This document shows positions 32,521 through 45,166 of a stretch of DNA of 64,000 nt, one piece after another. The stretch is from Siphonodentalium dalli. Lineage: Eukaryota > Mollusca > Scaphopoda > Gadilida > Siphonodentaliidae. The stretch lies in assembly GCA_032622095.1 (NCBI GenBank), contig CP136069.1, positions 19,915,326-19,979,325 of the forward strand, read 5' to 3'. The stretch's first letter is position 1, and each line of letters begins with the position of its first letter. The position numbers were made by a program, and so were the translations under genes. The notes under the pieces are model-generated. The model ran no database searches, was not told where the DNA came from, and saw only the letters and a program-made list of their open reading frames with translations.

Positions 32521-33640
32521 ATTAAATACAATAGCAATTTAAAAATTGCAAAATACTGTAGAAAATAAATAGGATGTAATTATGTTTAAATAGTAATGAT
32601 ACTAACTTTAAAATTATTTTCACAGTTCCAGATATCCAAATACAATGCATACACGCACAAACCAAATCAGAGTCGAGAGAATTGATGTAAGCTAATGTGG
32701 TACATGCAAACGAAAATGAAACCACGTGTATTTAAGCCACTGATATATATACTATTCCAACCAGGAAGTATTTTTGAGCAATTAAAGTATCGAATATATC
32801 AAAAGCGAACCAAACTGAAAGATTGAACTACTCCTCTTCAAACTCTGTAAAAGGTCGTGAGAAAAAAACACAAAGGTGCACGAGAATAATTTGCTCAAAA
32901 AGAAACAATTTTAGAAGGGTCTAACATTTATGGGATCGAGTGCAGCGGGCTTGTCAATTTTGACATGGGTGTCAAAAGTAATTCGGTTGAAGATGCTATA
33001 GTTGATCATCGGCGTGTGATTATGCGTTGAGTGCCCCAGGTGAAAGGGCGATCATTTGGGGCCGTTTTCTCTTATCTTCGTTTTAAGTATCCGTCAGGGG
33101 AGAATTTCTTTGTGTGTGCATTGCCTGATAACATCGTCTGGTGTGGATAAAATAAATATCCTATTAAATGTAAAGAAAACTTTAACCATCTGTCTCAGTT
33201 CACCACTAAATTCTTCCACCCTTACACATAACCACTGGACCCAGTGATCTTTGAAATCAGAATGTTACCGGGTGGACTTTCCAACCAAATGAGATGGACA
33301 ACTATACATGATTTGCGATCATGATGTGTTCAGTTCACAACAAAGCTCAAATATGAACAGATTTCATAAATAGCCGTGATTTATTATCCGAACCACTATT
33401 CTATTATGCGTCTTTCAACATATACGCGAAAAGTTGTAAATATATGCTCCACTTTAATATAGAGAAAATTAAATATATATATACCGGCACGCGCACAATT
33501 ACATACCAATATAGATGCCCGCATGTAATATACAACTGAAACATCGGGGAAGGATAAATCAGAAATCGACACACTTGAAATTAGTAGAAGACCAGGAGCC
33601 GACTAAACGGACAGTAGTAAATAGAAATGTAAGGGGAAAA
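32521..33640. other. Non-coding, nothing recognised
   Basis: AT-rich sequence with no repeat relative in the window and no plausible exon. The open frame at 33056-33247 has no motif. Confidence 0.5.
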
Positions 33641-33659
33641 CATCCACCATTCTAAATAG

Positions 33660-33990
33660 TCAAAGTTGCACGGGTTCGTGAAGTTGGATCGAAGTTCGAA
33701 ATTCGGTGGAGATTCGCGTGAAGTTAGATCGAAGTTCGAAATTCAGATTGAAATTCAAACTCTAATTTGTTTTGCCTCAAGTTCTTTGTTGTGATTCAAT
33801 TCGTGCTCCCCTTCTAGGATTTTGGGTCAAGAGTGATTGTTTTCACTTTTTCTGAGTTACCGCTGCATGGTCTTAGAAAATATTGTTCTAAGATACTGCT
33901 GGATCTGGGCGAATTTTGATCTGGATTGAAATTCGAAATTCAGATATAAATTCAAAGTTCTTTGTTGTGTTCCAATTTGTGCTATAGCTT
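33660..33990. repeat. Degenerate GAAGTTCGAAATTCAGA repeats
   Basis: Several imperfect copies of GATCGAAGTTCGAAATTC and ATTGAAATTC occur over about 300 bp, along with two copies of AAGTTCTTTGTTGTG.TTCCAATT.GTGCT. Low-order internal repetition of an unknown element; no gene. Confidence 0.45.
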
Positions 33991-34474
33991 TGAATTTCAA
34001 TCTGAAAATTACAAAATCCTAAGACCTAGTGGTCTAACTCAAGGCCAATTCAGACCCATATTTGTTTTTCTTAAATTTATTGGCAGTTTTATTGGCTACG
34101 GGGAGGGACCAGGACACACGAAATCATCGCTGAAAACCAATTTCTTAAGTTTCGCAAGCCTGGCGTTCAAGGGCTTTCAATTACACTTTCGCATAACTCC
34201 GTCATTATTGGTTTAAATATCAACTAATGTTCACTGACCATACACACATAACTTAAGAAACGATATTTCCTGGCGTTTACAGATAATAAGGGGCCTTCTG
34301 CAACCACCCCTTCAAACCTGGTATTCAAATTATGTGTAGAATGGTGTAAATTGAGACGGTTCACTGTTAACTACACTTTCGTGTACATTAGTAATTTTTG
34401 GTATACATATCATGAAAATACAAAATAAGCAACGTTATTCCTGGCGCTTACAGATAAGAATGGTCTTTTTTGGC

Positions 34475-34478
<4 letters not shown>

Positions 34479-34506
<28 letters not shown>

Positions 34507-34511
34507 GCCCC
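34479..34511. repeat. Poly-C tract, about 30 nt
   Basis: An almost pure run of C with one G interruption. The complementary strand is a G tract able to form quadruplex structures; the C strand could form an i-motif. Length is likely to vary between individuals and between assemblies. Confidence 0.95.
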
Positions 34512-34735
34512 CAATTCGATTTTATAAAATATTCGAAATAAATTGATTCCGCCCATCTACCGATATATAGACTAATCAAATTATCAAATTCGGCCAAACC
34601 TTAATCCGATAACTGAATTATCGCTTGATGTGTAATTACTTTATTCCCAATAATTCATTTGTAGGAATGTTAATATAATTTCAGCAAACTTAATATACAT
34701 TCCTGGCTGGATACTTTTATCCGATAACACGTTTT

Positions 34736-37702
34736 TAGCTCAACTTTACTTTGTAAAGTTTGAGCTATTGCCATGGCTTGGTATCCGTCGTCTGTGTGTG
34801 TGTGTGTGCCTGTGTGCGTGCGTGCGTGTGTGCGTGTATGTGTGTGTGCGTGTGTGCGTGTGTGATTCGTCAACAATTTCCTTTAGCACGGGCTACAGTT
34901 CGTATCTTTGGTCCGATTATTATGAAATTTGTCATGGATGTTGACATTGACATGTAGATGGGAACGAGTCATTTTGGGGTCATTCGGAAAAAAAAAAACA
35001 TGGCCGCCATCGGCCATCTTGGATTTCAAAATCCAATCCATTAGCACGGGCTACAGGCCGTACTGTTCGCTAATTGTCATGAAATTTGTCATGGATGTTA
35101 ATATTGACAAGTAGATTGGAACGAGTCATTTTGGGGTCATTCGGCCAAAAAACATGGCCGCCGGCAGCCATCTTAGATTTTACTCTTTGCATGACTAAAT
35201 CCTTTCACACGGGCTACAGAGTCGTACCTTTGGTCGGGTCATCATAAAATTAGTCATGGAAGTTAACAATGACATGTAGATGGGAACGAGTCATTTTTGG
35301 GTTATTCGAGCCAAAAACATGGCCGCCAGCAGCCATCTTGGATTTTACTCTTTGTATGACTAAATAATTTAGCACGGGCTACAGGTCGTACCTTTAGTCT
35401 GATCATCATGAAATTTGTCATGGCTGTTGAAAATGGAATGTAGATGGGAACGAGTCATTTTGGGGTCATTCCGACAAAAAACATGGCCACCAGCGGCCAT
35501 CTTTGATTTAAAAATTCAATCCATTAGCACGCGCTACAGGTCGTACTGTTCGTCTGATCATCATGAAATTTGTCATGGATGTTAATATTGACAAGTAGAT
35601 GGGAACAATTAATTTTGGGGTCATTCAGCCAAAAAAACATGGCCGCCGGCAGCCATCTTAGATTTTACTCTTTGCATGACTAAATCCTTTCACACGGGCT
35701 ACAGGTCGTACCTTTGGTCGGGTCATCATAAAATTAGTCATGGAAGTTAACAATGACAATGTAGATGGGAACGAGTCATTTTTGGGTCATTCGAGCCAAA
35801 AACATGGCCGCCAGCAGCCATCTTGGATTTTACTCTTTGTATGACTAAATCCTTTAGCACGGGCTACAGGTCGTACCTTTAGTTTGATCATCGTAAAATT
35901 TGTCATGGATGTTAACAATGACATGTAGATGGAAAGAGTCATTTTGGGGTCATTCGGCCAAAAACCATGGCCGCCGGCAGCCATCTTAGATTTTACCTCT
36001 TTGCATGACTAAATCCTTTCACATGGGCTACAGGTCGTACCTTTGGTCGGGTCATCATTAAATTAGTCATGGAAGTTAACAATGACATGTAGATGGGAAC
36101 GAATCATTTTTGGGTCATTCGAGCCAAAAACATGGCCGCCAGCAGCCTTCTTGGATTTTTTTCTTTGTATGACTAAATCCTTTAGCACGGGCTACAGGTC
36201 ATACCTTTAGTTTGATCATCGTAAAATTTGTCATGGATGTTAACAATGACATGTAGATGGGAATGAGTCATTTTGGGGTCATTTGGATGAAAAACATGGC
36301 CCCAGTGGCCATCTTTGATTTAAAAATTCAATCCATTAGCACACGCTACAGGTCGTACTGTTCGTCTGATCATCATGAAATTTGTCATGGATGTTAATAT
36401 TGACAAGTAGATGGGAACGATTCATTTTGGGGTCATTCAGCCAAAAAAACATGGCCGCAGCAGCCATCTTGGATTTTACTCTTTGTAAGACTAAATCCTT
36501 TAGCATGGGCTACAGATAGTACCTTTAGTCTGATCATCATAATATTTGTCATGGATGTTAACAATGACATGTAGATGGGAACGAGTCATTTTGGGGTCAT
36601 TCGGCCGAAAAACATGGCCGCCAGTGCCATCTTGGATTTCAAAATGCAATCCATTAGCACGGGCTACAGGTCGTACTGTTCGTCTGATCATCATGAAATT
36701 TGTCTTGGATGTTAATATTGACATGTAGATGGGATCGATTCATTTTGGGGTCATTCGGCCAAAAAACATGGCCGCAGCAGCCATCTTGTGTTTTACTCTT
36801 TGTATGACTAAATCCTTTAGCACGGGCTACAGGTCGTACCTTTAGTCTGATCATCATAAAATTTGTCATGGTTGTTAATAATGACATGTAGATGGGAACG
36901 AGTCATTTTGAGGTCATTTGGCCAAAATACATGGCCGCCAGCAGCCATTTTGGATTTTACTGTTTGTATGACTAAATCACTTAGCACGGGCTACAGGTCG
37001 TACTTTTAGTCTGATCATCATAAAATGAATGTTAACAGTATGTAGATGGCAACGAGTCATATTGGGGTCATTCGGCCAAAAAAACATGGCAGCCATCTTG
37101 GATTTACTCTTTGTATGACTAAATACTTTAGCACGGGCCACAGGTCGTACCTTTAGTGTGATCATCATAAAATTTGTCAGGGATGTTAATATTGACATGT
37201 AGATGGGGAGAGAGAGTCATTTTGGGGTCATTCGGACAAAAAACATGGCCGCCAACAGCCATCTTGGATTTTACTCTTTGTATGACTAAATCCTTTAAGC
37301 TACAGGTCGTATCTTTAGTTTGATAATCATAAAATTTGTCATGGATGTTAATAATGACATGTAGATGGGAACGAGTCATAATGGGGTCATTCGGCCATAA
37401 AACATGGCCACCAGCAGCCATCTTGGATTTTACTCTTTGTATGACTAAATCCTTTAGCACGGGCTACAGGTCGTACCTTTAGTCTGATCATCATGAAATT
37501 TTTCATGGCTGTTGAAATTGGAATTTAGATGGGAAAAAGTCATTTTGGGGTCATTCGGACAAAAAACATGGCCGCCAGCTGCCATCTTGGATTTTACTCT
37601 GTGTATGACTAAATCCTTTACTGCTCATTTGTTACACTCCTTTTTAATCTCTCTATTCATTGCCAATCACACAAAAATTACCTTCTTTACAAAGTTGAGC
37701 TA
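34736..37702. mobile_element. Element with TAGCTCAACTTT ends and 164-bp core array
   Basis: The left end TAGCTCAACTTT (34736-34747) is the complement of AAAGTTGAGCTA (37691-37702). Inside the left end is TTGCCATGGCTTGGTATCCG, then a TG/CGTG microsatellite (34787-34865), then the satellite core. This end-microsatellite-core layout is common in non-autonomous invertebrate elements. No protein is encoded. It is not clearly a Helitron, since no hairpin plus CTAG end is present. Confidence 0.6.
34870..37624. repeat. 164-bp satellite, 17 copies
   Basis: Seventeen monomers of about 155-166 bp. Landmarks in each: TTTAGCACGGGCTACAGGTC, GATCATCATAAAATTTGTCA, TGACATGTAGATGGGAACGA, GTCATTTTGGGGTCATTCGG, AAAAACATGGCCGCC, AGCAGCCATCTTGGATTTTA, CTCTTTGTATGACTAAATCC. 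The GGGCTACAG landmark starts near 34888, 35048, 35211, 35375, 35531, 35696, 35861 and so on to 37461. Open frames across the array are by-products. A decayed single relative lies at about 10150-10230. Confidence 0.95.
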
Positions 37703-38150
37703 CAGTGTCATTGACACTTTCATTTCTAAATGCCGGTATAATCCGGTCAAATCCGAATCGACGCAATTAACGCAATGTCTGTTTCGAATCAGTGAGTGTT
37801 AATGTTCTTATAACTCCAACCATGCATATATATGTGTAGGAGATAGCCGGACAGGATTGCACTTAAACCTGAGTTGAGGAATATTCACCCAAAGATGATG
37901 ACCAAAATGACCACCAAAAATTGAAAAATAACCGAAAATTATTATTTTCACGTCATCGAGCGTTATTGTCATGACAACTCCACACATGCTTACTATTGTG
38001 AGTTGGGAACACTGAGGCGAAAGACTTAGCTTATATCACATTCAACAATAACACAAATTTGAAAACACGGCTTTATTCTTTTACTTTCTTTCAATTGTTG
38101 ATAGTGCTAAGCGAATTCTGCCCACATTTGCATGTAGATAGGGAACATTC
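37703..38150. other. Non-coding, nothing recognised
   Basis: Short AT-rich stretch between the 164-bp element and the LINE tail. No gene or repeat seen. Confidence 0.5.
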
Positions 38151-38167
38151 ATGAATATCGGTTTGTT

Positions 38168-38365
38168 ATGGGGTGTAATGCATACTCTGATCTCAGGGAA
38201 AGACTATTTCGATCTATTCAAGAAAATAAGGATGATTTTTCAAAAATATGCGATAGTGAGCAATTGCAAACGATTATGATAAATGATTATGCAAAGATTG
38301 TAAATACCGTCTGCAACATGATCGGCCGGTTGTTCTTTCTCAGAAGTGGGTCTTTGAGAGTTTAG
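38168..38365 (+). pseudogene. C-terminal remnant of a LINE polyprotein
   Basis: The peptide RERLFRSIQENKDDFSKICD, SEQLQTIMINDYAKIVNTVC resembles the extreme C-terminus of many CR1/L2-like LINE polyproteins, in which a short domain with a D..KL..IL....V pattern follows the RT region. The likely 3' tail follows at 38515-38570, where CAATAAATATTCTATTCTAC ends in imperfect ATTCT repeats, the usual CR1/L2 type of 3' end. The upstream RT is absent, so this is a very short 5'-truncated copy. Confidence 0.45.
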
Positions 38366-38599
38366 TATATTATAGAGATAAACCTGATAAGTTATTGGCG
38401 GTCGTTGAATGACAATGCATTGCATCAAACAGTTATATTGAACACAATTTATGTTCGTTTGTATTTGCATGTTTTATGTTTTAACTCATTATGTAACTTG
38501 CAACTGCCTATATATCTGGTGCAATAAATATTCTATTCTACTAAATTCTATTGTATTATATTATATGTATGTATTGCAAATAATCATCTACTTATTTTT

Positions 38600-39278
38600 C
38601 TGGCCAAATAGACACGCACGCCTATTCCAATCCGGAGCTACGCGCAGAGAGGTCACCAAAACCAAAGCCAGACCCAATTCCGATGATTTCCACACATAAC
38701 CCTCACCATCCTAATATGGCTACAGTTGCAAAACAGCTCTTCCCCATCATACAGAAAAGTGAAAAAATGAATTCTATAATAAAATCAGATGACATTCTAC
38801 CTAGCAAACGCCAACCGAAAAATCTGAAAAAAATATTGACGAAAGCAAAGTTCACAACTGATGGATTCCAAATCACATAGTCAGTAAATGTGGCAACAAA
38901 GGGTGTGGCACATGCAATTACCTTCACACTGGAGGGTCACTGACATTAAAAAATGGAATGACAATCTATCCGAATATATCTATTGACTGTAACTCGGAAG
39001 ATATTATATATTGTATTGTCTGTCATGGATGTTCGGAAAGTTATATTGGAGAAACAGGCAATAAATTACGAGAAAGAACGCGTATCCATAGACAACAGAT
39101 AAAGCAACCAGAATATCGCAAAATTGCACTGAGTGAACATTTGGATGAATGTGGAAAGAATGAATATTCGATCTTCCCATTCCAAAAACTGTTCTCAGCA
39201 AACAGAATACGCCGAACCCGGAAGGAAGATTTCTACATTGATCACTTCCGAAGCAAGCTAAATGCGCCCAGGAAATGA
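38600..39278 (+). pseudogene. Penelope-like element, 3' part with GIY-YIG nuclease
   Basis: Two consecutive frames give the linker and endonuclease of a Penelope-like retroelement. The first (about 38657-38880) reads PMISTHNPHHPNMATVAKQL and KRQPKNLKKILTKAKF, the typical RT-to-nuclease linker. The second (about 38868-39278) has the zinc-like KCGNKGCGTCNYLH, then IIYCIVCHGCSESYIGETGN (GIY-YIG core), LRERTRIHRQQI with the catalytic Arg/His region, ALSEHLDECG, and ends near LNAPRK. The two frames are offset near 38870-38880, so a frameshift separates them, and the RT is missing. The GIY-YIG domain itself (106 residues from 38958) is intact. Cuts DNA for target-primed integration in active relatives; this copy is dead. 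Confidence 0.85.
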
Positions 39279-39466
39279 CGTTGTGTGAAGCTGAGTTATC
39301 TCCCTTGACACTATGACGTCATTATTCAAATTATCGTCTATTGAAAAGTGGCACTGCCACGAAAGGCCTATAGACATTTTATTTAAATTAATTAATTTGC
39401 TATAGACATGTCTTATGTTATTCTTGGACAATATATAATACTGTGCACACGTTACTTTAAACTGTG

Positions 39467-39499
<33 letters not shown>

Positions 39500-39500
39500 G

Positions 39501-39539
<39 letters not shown>

Positions 39540-40191
39540 AGCATTTATGTCTTGGGTTTCCATTCCAAATCAGAGGTAGCAACAGGGTAGGTCATTGGAG
39601 TTTTTTAAACAGGCTTTTAGCCCCCAATTCACCCCAAAAATGCTCCCAGCCATCTTCACAAGATGGGCTCCATTTAAACCCTAATTCACCACAAAAAAAC
39701 CCTCCTAGAGTATACTATTATTTTTAATAAATAATAAAATTCTGCAAGAAAAAACAAAAAATAAATATAAAAAAAACAAAAAATTACATTCTGCGACAAA
39801 AATATTATCAAAAGGGTTAAATGTGCAAAGTTTTGGCCTATAAATCGACTCATTGAACCTCCCGGTAGGGAATTTCATTCACACCCCAAAACATTCACAG
39901 CGCATATACTTAAAGTAAACATAGTTAAAAAAAGATATGACTGGTTGTGTTCGTCGCGCCGTAGTGCAGACTTAAAAATAGCTATGACTTGCCGGCTATA
40001 AAATCTTGAGTGTCAAAATGTTCACTTTTGACCGCTAGGATTGCCATTGTACAGCAAATTCAATAGAACTAGCCGACTGCACTGCTCGTCAGTGAATGGT
40101 GTATATACATAACATTCATATTATCCAGGGGGGTTCCCCGAATGGTAATTTTTTGAACTCTGTCAATGTGGGTGTTTGTTTATATATATTA
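39279..40191. other. Non-coding with TA microsatellite
   Basis: A (TA)n tract at 39465-39537, then AT-rich sequence with poly-A stretches (39740-39790). Two lines of CCCCAATTCACC.CAAAAA-like text near 39620-39700 are weakly repetitive. No gene. Confidence 0.55.
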
Positions 40192-40787
40192 CTAGAATGT
40201 GACCCGACTTCGTCCGGGCTTTGACCTTGAATTGACCATTTTGAAGGTCAGGTGGGGGTAACGATTTGACCCGTCCAAAACACTGCCCGGACAAAAGTAC
40301 CCGACAAAAGTACCCACCGAAATCCATCCGATTTTACCCGATTTGACCTCGAATTGATCATTTTGAAGGTCAAGGTCAGGTCTGGGTCACGACTCGACCC
40401 GTCCAATACACTCACTGGACAAAAGTAACCCTACGTATCAAGTTTCATCAAAATCCCGTGATATTCGGGCGTTTGACCTTGAAATGACCGATTCCAAGGT
40501 CACGTCGCACGGGTAAATTAATAGGCCTATGTCACTACCCGGCCGAAAATACCCCCACATACCAAGTTTCATCGAAATCCCGTGATATTCGTGCGTTTGA
40601 CCTTGAAATGACCATATTTCAAGGTCAAGGTCACGTCGTACGGGCAAATTAATAGGCCTATGTCACTCTCCGGCCGAAAATACCCCCACATAGCAAGTTT
40701 CCTCAAAATCGGCTCGCCGTTTTCGAGTCCATTGGAAACAGACAGACACACATACAGACAGACAGATCTTCCAAAATATATAATAGA
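40192..40787 (-). mobile_element. Helitron-like element, C-type core (first of a dimer)
   Basis: 3' end on the - strand is GCCCGGACGAAGTCGGG, spacer, CTAG (40192-40195), followed by T. 5' end is TCTATTATATATTTTGG with a TGTC microsatellite beside it. Core repeats: TTGACCTTGAAATGACC and ATAGGCCTATGTCACT blocks, each twice. It directly abuts the next element (its TC joins CTAG at 40788). Confidence 0.75.
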
Positions 40788-41224
40788 CTAGCCGATGAGC
40801 CCGACGTTGTCTGGGCTATTCAAAAACCAAATTTCAAGTCGATAGCTCTACCCAGCCCGACGTTGTCCGGGCTATTCAATAACCAAATATCAAGTCGATA
40901 GCTCTACCCGTTTCCGAGATCTCGTCTGCGCATGCGCGAAGCTGGCGTCGCACGGGCTCGGCGACCCGATAAAATTCGTATCCGGGGCAAGATACATTCA
41001 CATACCAAATTTCAAGTCGATAGCTCCACCCGTTTCGAGATCTCGTCTGCGCATGCGCTGCACGGGCGCCGCACGGGCTCGCCAATACGACAACGTCCAC
41101 CGCCTGGTCAAACTACACACACGTACCAAGTTTCGTCCCGAATCGTAGATTTGTATAAATGACAAACAAACAAACAGACAAACAGACAGACAAACAGACA
41201 GAGGTCTTCAAAATATATATGAGA
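40788..41224 (-). mobile_element. Helitron-like element, B-type core (second of a dimer)
   Basis: 3' CTAG at 40788-40791 preceded by the GCCCGACGTTGTCTGGGC-type hairpin; 5' TCTCATATATATTTTGAAGA ends at 41224, with (TGTC)n microsatellite at 41160-41205. The outer flank is A before TC, as in the solo copy at 1004-1898. Core has GATAGCTC.ACCCGTTTC and GCGCATGCGCGAAGCTGGCG units. Together with 40192-40787 it forms a head-to-tail dimer inserted in one A|T site. Confidence 0.75.
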
Positions 41225-41256
41225 TGTATTACGTGTAATACATATATATAACATAT

Positions 41257-41915
41257 TCACTTGGTCAGCTTATAAGCCACCGCACCGGTTGCGGCCAACG
41301 CCATGACGATAAAGGTTATCTCGCGGTTTTTTGTTCATCTGAGGGCGTGTAGAAGTCGGAAAGCTGGGGCTCAGGGGCCAGTTGAAGCTCAGCTGCATTT
41401 TTGACCGTGACCTGCGCGTACTCGCGGATTGCAGCGTGGACATCCCGGCATGTTTCAACGGCATGCTCGTGGCGTCGGAGTTCTTCATTGATCCAGTCAA
41501 GGCACTCAGTCCGTTTTCGGTACCATGAGGTTTGTGCAGTCTGCAGCTGTTCTACGGCTTAATCATTGCGTTTTTGTTCTGCGTCAATGCCCGAATTTCT
41601 CAACATCGAAATAAGATAGCTTGACCCGCTGAATGCTAATGCGTTGGCGAGTGTACATCCGATCAACATTGCGGCAGTCGCCATAATATCGACTGGAATG
41701 AGCCCCTGTTTAATTAGCATATATTTTGTGGCCGCGGCAAGCGCGACATCAACAACGACCATACCCATATCGCGGGGCGCGAAGTCCAGTTTAGGGGGTG
41801 GACCACCAATAGCCATGTTAGCCAGGCGGCAGTAACCGATGGCAATACCAGATACCACGGCGCCGTGGTACACTGCGTTGACGAGCATCTTTCCGTCAGT
41901 ACTTGGGGAAGACAT
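41257..41915 (-). pseudogene. Broken small membrane-protein gene, unrecognised
   Basis: Starts ATG at 41915 (MSSPSTDGKMLVNAVYHG). Seen in order: glycine/alanine-rich hydrophobic stretch, the motif GGPPPKLDFAPRD, a second hydrophobic stretch (MVVVDVALAAATKYMLIK), then IPVDIMATAAMLIGCTLANA. An in-frame TAA at 41559-41561 interrupts it; the same frame then continues with a charged helical part (RTECLDWINEELRRHEHAV). A second break is a frameshift at a T6 run, 41327-41332; beyond it another frame gives a short hydrophobic tail with stop at 41257-41259. GC-rich and high-complexity compared with its flanks, so recently acquired. Small multi-hydrophobic proteins of this style occur in large DNA-virus-derived and Maverick-type elements, but I cannot assign it. 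No intron. Confidence 0.55.
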
Positions 41916-41920
41916 ATCTG

Positions 41921-42070
41921 CTATATATATATATATATATATATATATCTGTAAAGTACACACACATATACGAAGTTTAATATATATATATCTATAAAGT
42001 ACACACACACATATACGAAGTTACAAACTGCCAGCCATAAACTATCAAATTCTTTTATACGACAACACGA

Positions 42071-42137
<67 letters not shown>

Positions 42138-42166
42138 CAAAGTAATAAATTACAAAGTAATAATTA
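41921..42166. repeat. TA microsatellites and CA tracts
   Basis: (TA)n at 41921-41949, 41979-41991 and 42070-42137, with two copies of AAGTACACACACA.ATATACG between. Low-complexity spacer between the broken gene and the next Helitron-like element. Confidence 0.9.
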
Positions 42167-42627
42167 TCTAATATATATTTTGGGAAATCTGTCTGTGTGT
42201 GTGTGTGTCTGTCTGTTCGCGAAGAGACTTGGTATGTGGGGGTACTTTCGGCCGGGAAGTGGCATGGGCCTATTAATTTTGCCTGTGCGATGTGACCTTG
42301 ATCTTGAAATCGGGCCAATTCAAGGTCAAATCGCGAATATTGATACGTAGGGTTGCTTTTGTCCACTGAGTGTTTTGGACGGGTCAAATCGTGACCCCGA
42401 CCTGACCTTGACCTTCAAAATGATCAATTCGAGGTCAAATCGGGTAAAACCGGATGGATTTCGACGGGTACTTTTGTCGGGTACTTTTGTCCGGGCAGTG
42501 TTTTGGACGGGTCAATCGTGACCCCATTTGACCTTGACCTTCAGAGTGGACAATTCAAGGTCAAATCGCGCAATTCGCCGAAAAGCAGAGGGGAAACAGC
42601 CCGGACGAAGTCGAGTCCACCTGCTAG
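42167..42627 (+). mobile_element. Helitron-like element, C-type
   Basis: 5' TCTAATATATATTTTGGG preceded by A, then TG/CTGT microsatellite; core of CAATTC.AGGTCAAATCG blocks; 3' GCCCGGACGAAGTCGAG hairpin, ACCTG, CTAG at 42624-42627 followed by T. Confidence 0.7.
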
Positions 42628-42631
42628 TTTA

Positions 42632-43668
<1,037 letters not shown>

Positions 43669-44319
43669 TCTGCTATATATTTTGAGACTTCGCATATGTG
43701 TGTGTACTTTATAGAATCGAAAACGCCTGGACCGATCGAGACCAAACTTCCTATCTAAGGGTAAAAACCCACGGGAATGGTCAACGTCGCGTTTTGGACA
43801 AGCTCTGATCACTCGTTCTCCACTCCCAATCATCAAAATCACCGCAAACGGCACTGCAGGGGTTAATCGCGTTGATAGTTAAAGAGCGTTCCTATCCGCA
43901 GTGTAGTTGATTAAGAGCGTATTTGCGTAATGTGATTTTTACGTCTGGGTCTGGGCGTGTGCGTTAGTATACAGACATGAGCGTGTTGTGAGATTCTTAC
44001 GAACTTAGGGCTTCCTAGGAACGCGGATCGGGTCAGTTTTTCCACCCTAGGTGATCTTCACCTTGAAACGGGTACCCACAAATGATATATATGTGTGTGT
44101 CCTTTATAGACTCGAACTGATTGAGCTCAAACTTGCTACCTACGGGAAGTGTCGTGGACGGGTTAAATTGTGACCCCGACCTGACCTTGACCTTGAAAAT
44201 GATCAATTCAAGGTCAAATCGGGTAAAAAAACAAAAATTAATTCAAAAATTTGAAATTAAAAAAATTAAAAAATTTCATGTTTCTGACGAACGCCGCCAG
44301 TGGCGGGCTAACATGCTAG
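43669..44319 (+). mobile_element. Helitron-like element, A-type
   Basis: 5' TCTGCTATATATTTTGAGAC directly after the CTAG of the previous copy. Contains CTTTATAGAATCGAAAACGC, CCTTTATAGACTCGAAC and a GTGACCCCGACCTGACCTTG block. 3' end GCCGCCAGTGGCGGGC, AACATG, CTAG 44316-44319. Confidence 0.75.
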
Positions 44320-44347
44320 TCTATCTATTATATATTTTGGAAGATCT

Positions 44348-44386
<39 letters not shown>

Positions 44387-45125
44387 CGCGATGGACTCGA
44401 ACACGGCTGGACCGATTTCGACCAAACTTGGTACGGCCACGTAATTCGACCCGGGAACGAACATGGGCATATTGATTTTCAGATCCGATGTCAACCTTTC
44501 ACGTGCCGAGGTCAAATCTGTTTTTACGCTGCGTTACGGGACTTTCATTTGAGTTCGGTGCTTACAAATCGATTCGAAACAGCGCGAATAATAAAACGCC
44601 AGTCATAATAATGACACTGTGAGAATCTTTCGTGTTTCCTCTTTCCAACGATATATAATGCGTATGTATCCGTTTTAGTTATCTGCCTCAATTATCAAGA
44701 AGAAGTGGTACTATCTTCCATCAGGATAAAAACAATGCGTAACTTCTATGACGTCGTTAGAGGTCATAACGTTAGATCACGTTAACGCTTAACCGGCCGA
44801 TGCATTTGACTGTTTCAGACGTCTTGGCGATATCTCGGGCACCGATGGTAATTTATCTTTACGTTGAAACTTGATAATTAATGAGCGTGTGTATATGAGG
44901 CGCGTTTATATACTTGAGTGGAAATCAAATCGGGTTAAACTGGCGGATTTTTACGGACGAAATTTGATGCATATGGTATCTCGGTATCCGCTGAGCCGAT
45001 TTCCCGGTATCCGCTGGGCCGATTTCCACCATTTTTGGGGTGTTGGTGTTTGACCCCACCTGACCTTGACCTTCAAAATGGTCAATTCAAGGTCAAAGCC
45101 CGGACGAAGTCGGGTCACCTTCTAG
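44320..45125 (+). mobile_element. Helitron-like element, C-type
   Basis: 5' TCTATCTATTATATATTTTG, TG microsatellite 44345-44385; 3' GCCCGGACGAAGTCGGG, TCACCTT, CTAG 45122-45125. Its interior resembles the solo copy at 1004-1898 read on the opposite strand (CACGTGCCGAGGTCAAATCT, AAACAGCGCGAATAATAAAA). Confidence 0.7.
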
Positions 45126-45166
45126 TCTATACTATATATTTTGAGACTTCCGTATATATATATATA
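45126..45166 (+). mobile_element. 5' stump of a Helitron-like element
   Basis: Only the start of an A-type copy remains (TCTATACTATATATTTTGAG, TA repeats), after which the sequence meets CTAG of an oppositely oriented element. Confidence 0.55.

Noticed and set aside
35787-37460. Frames with repeated WPNDPKMT text on the - strand
   Set aside because: By-products of the 164-bp satellite.
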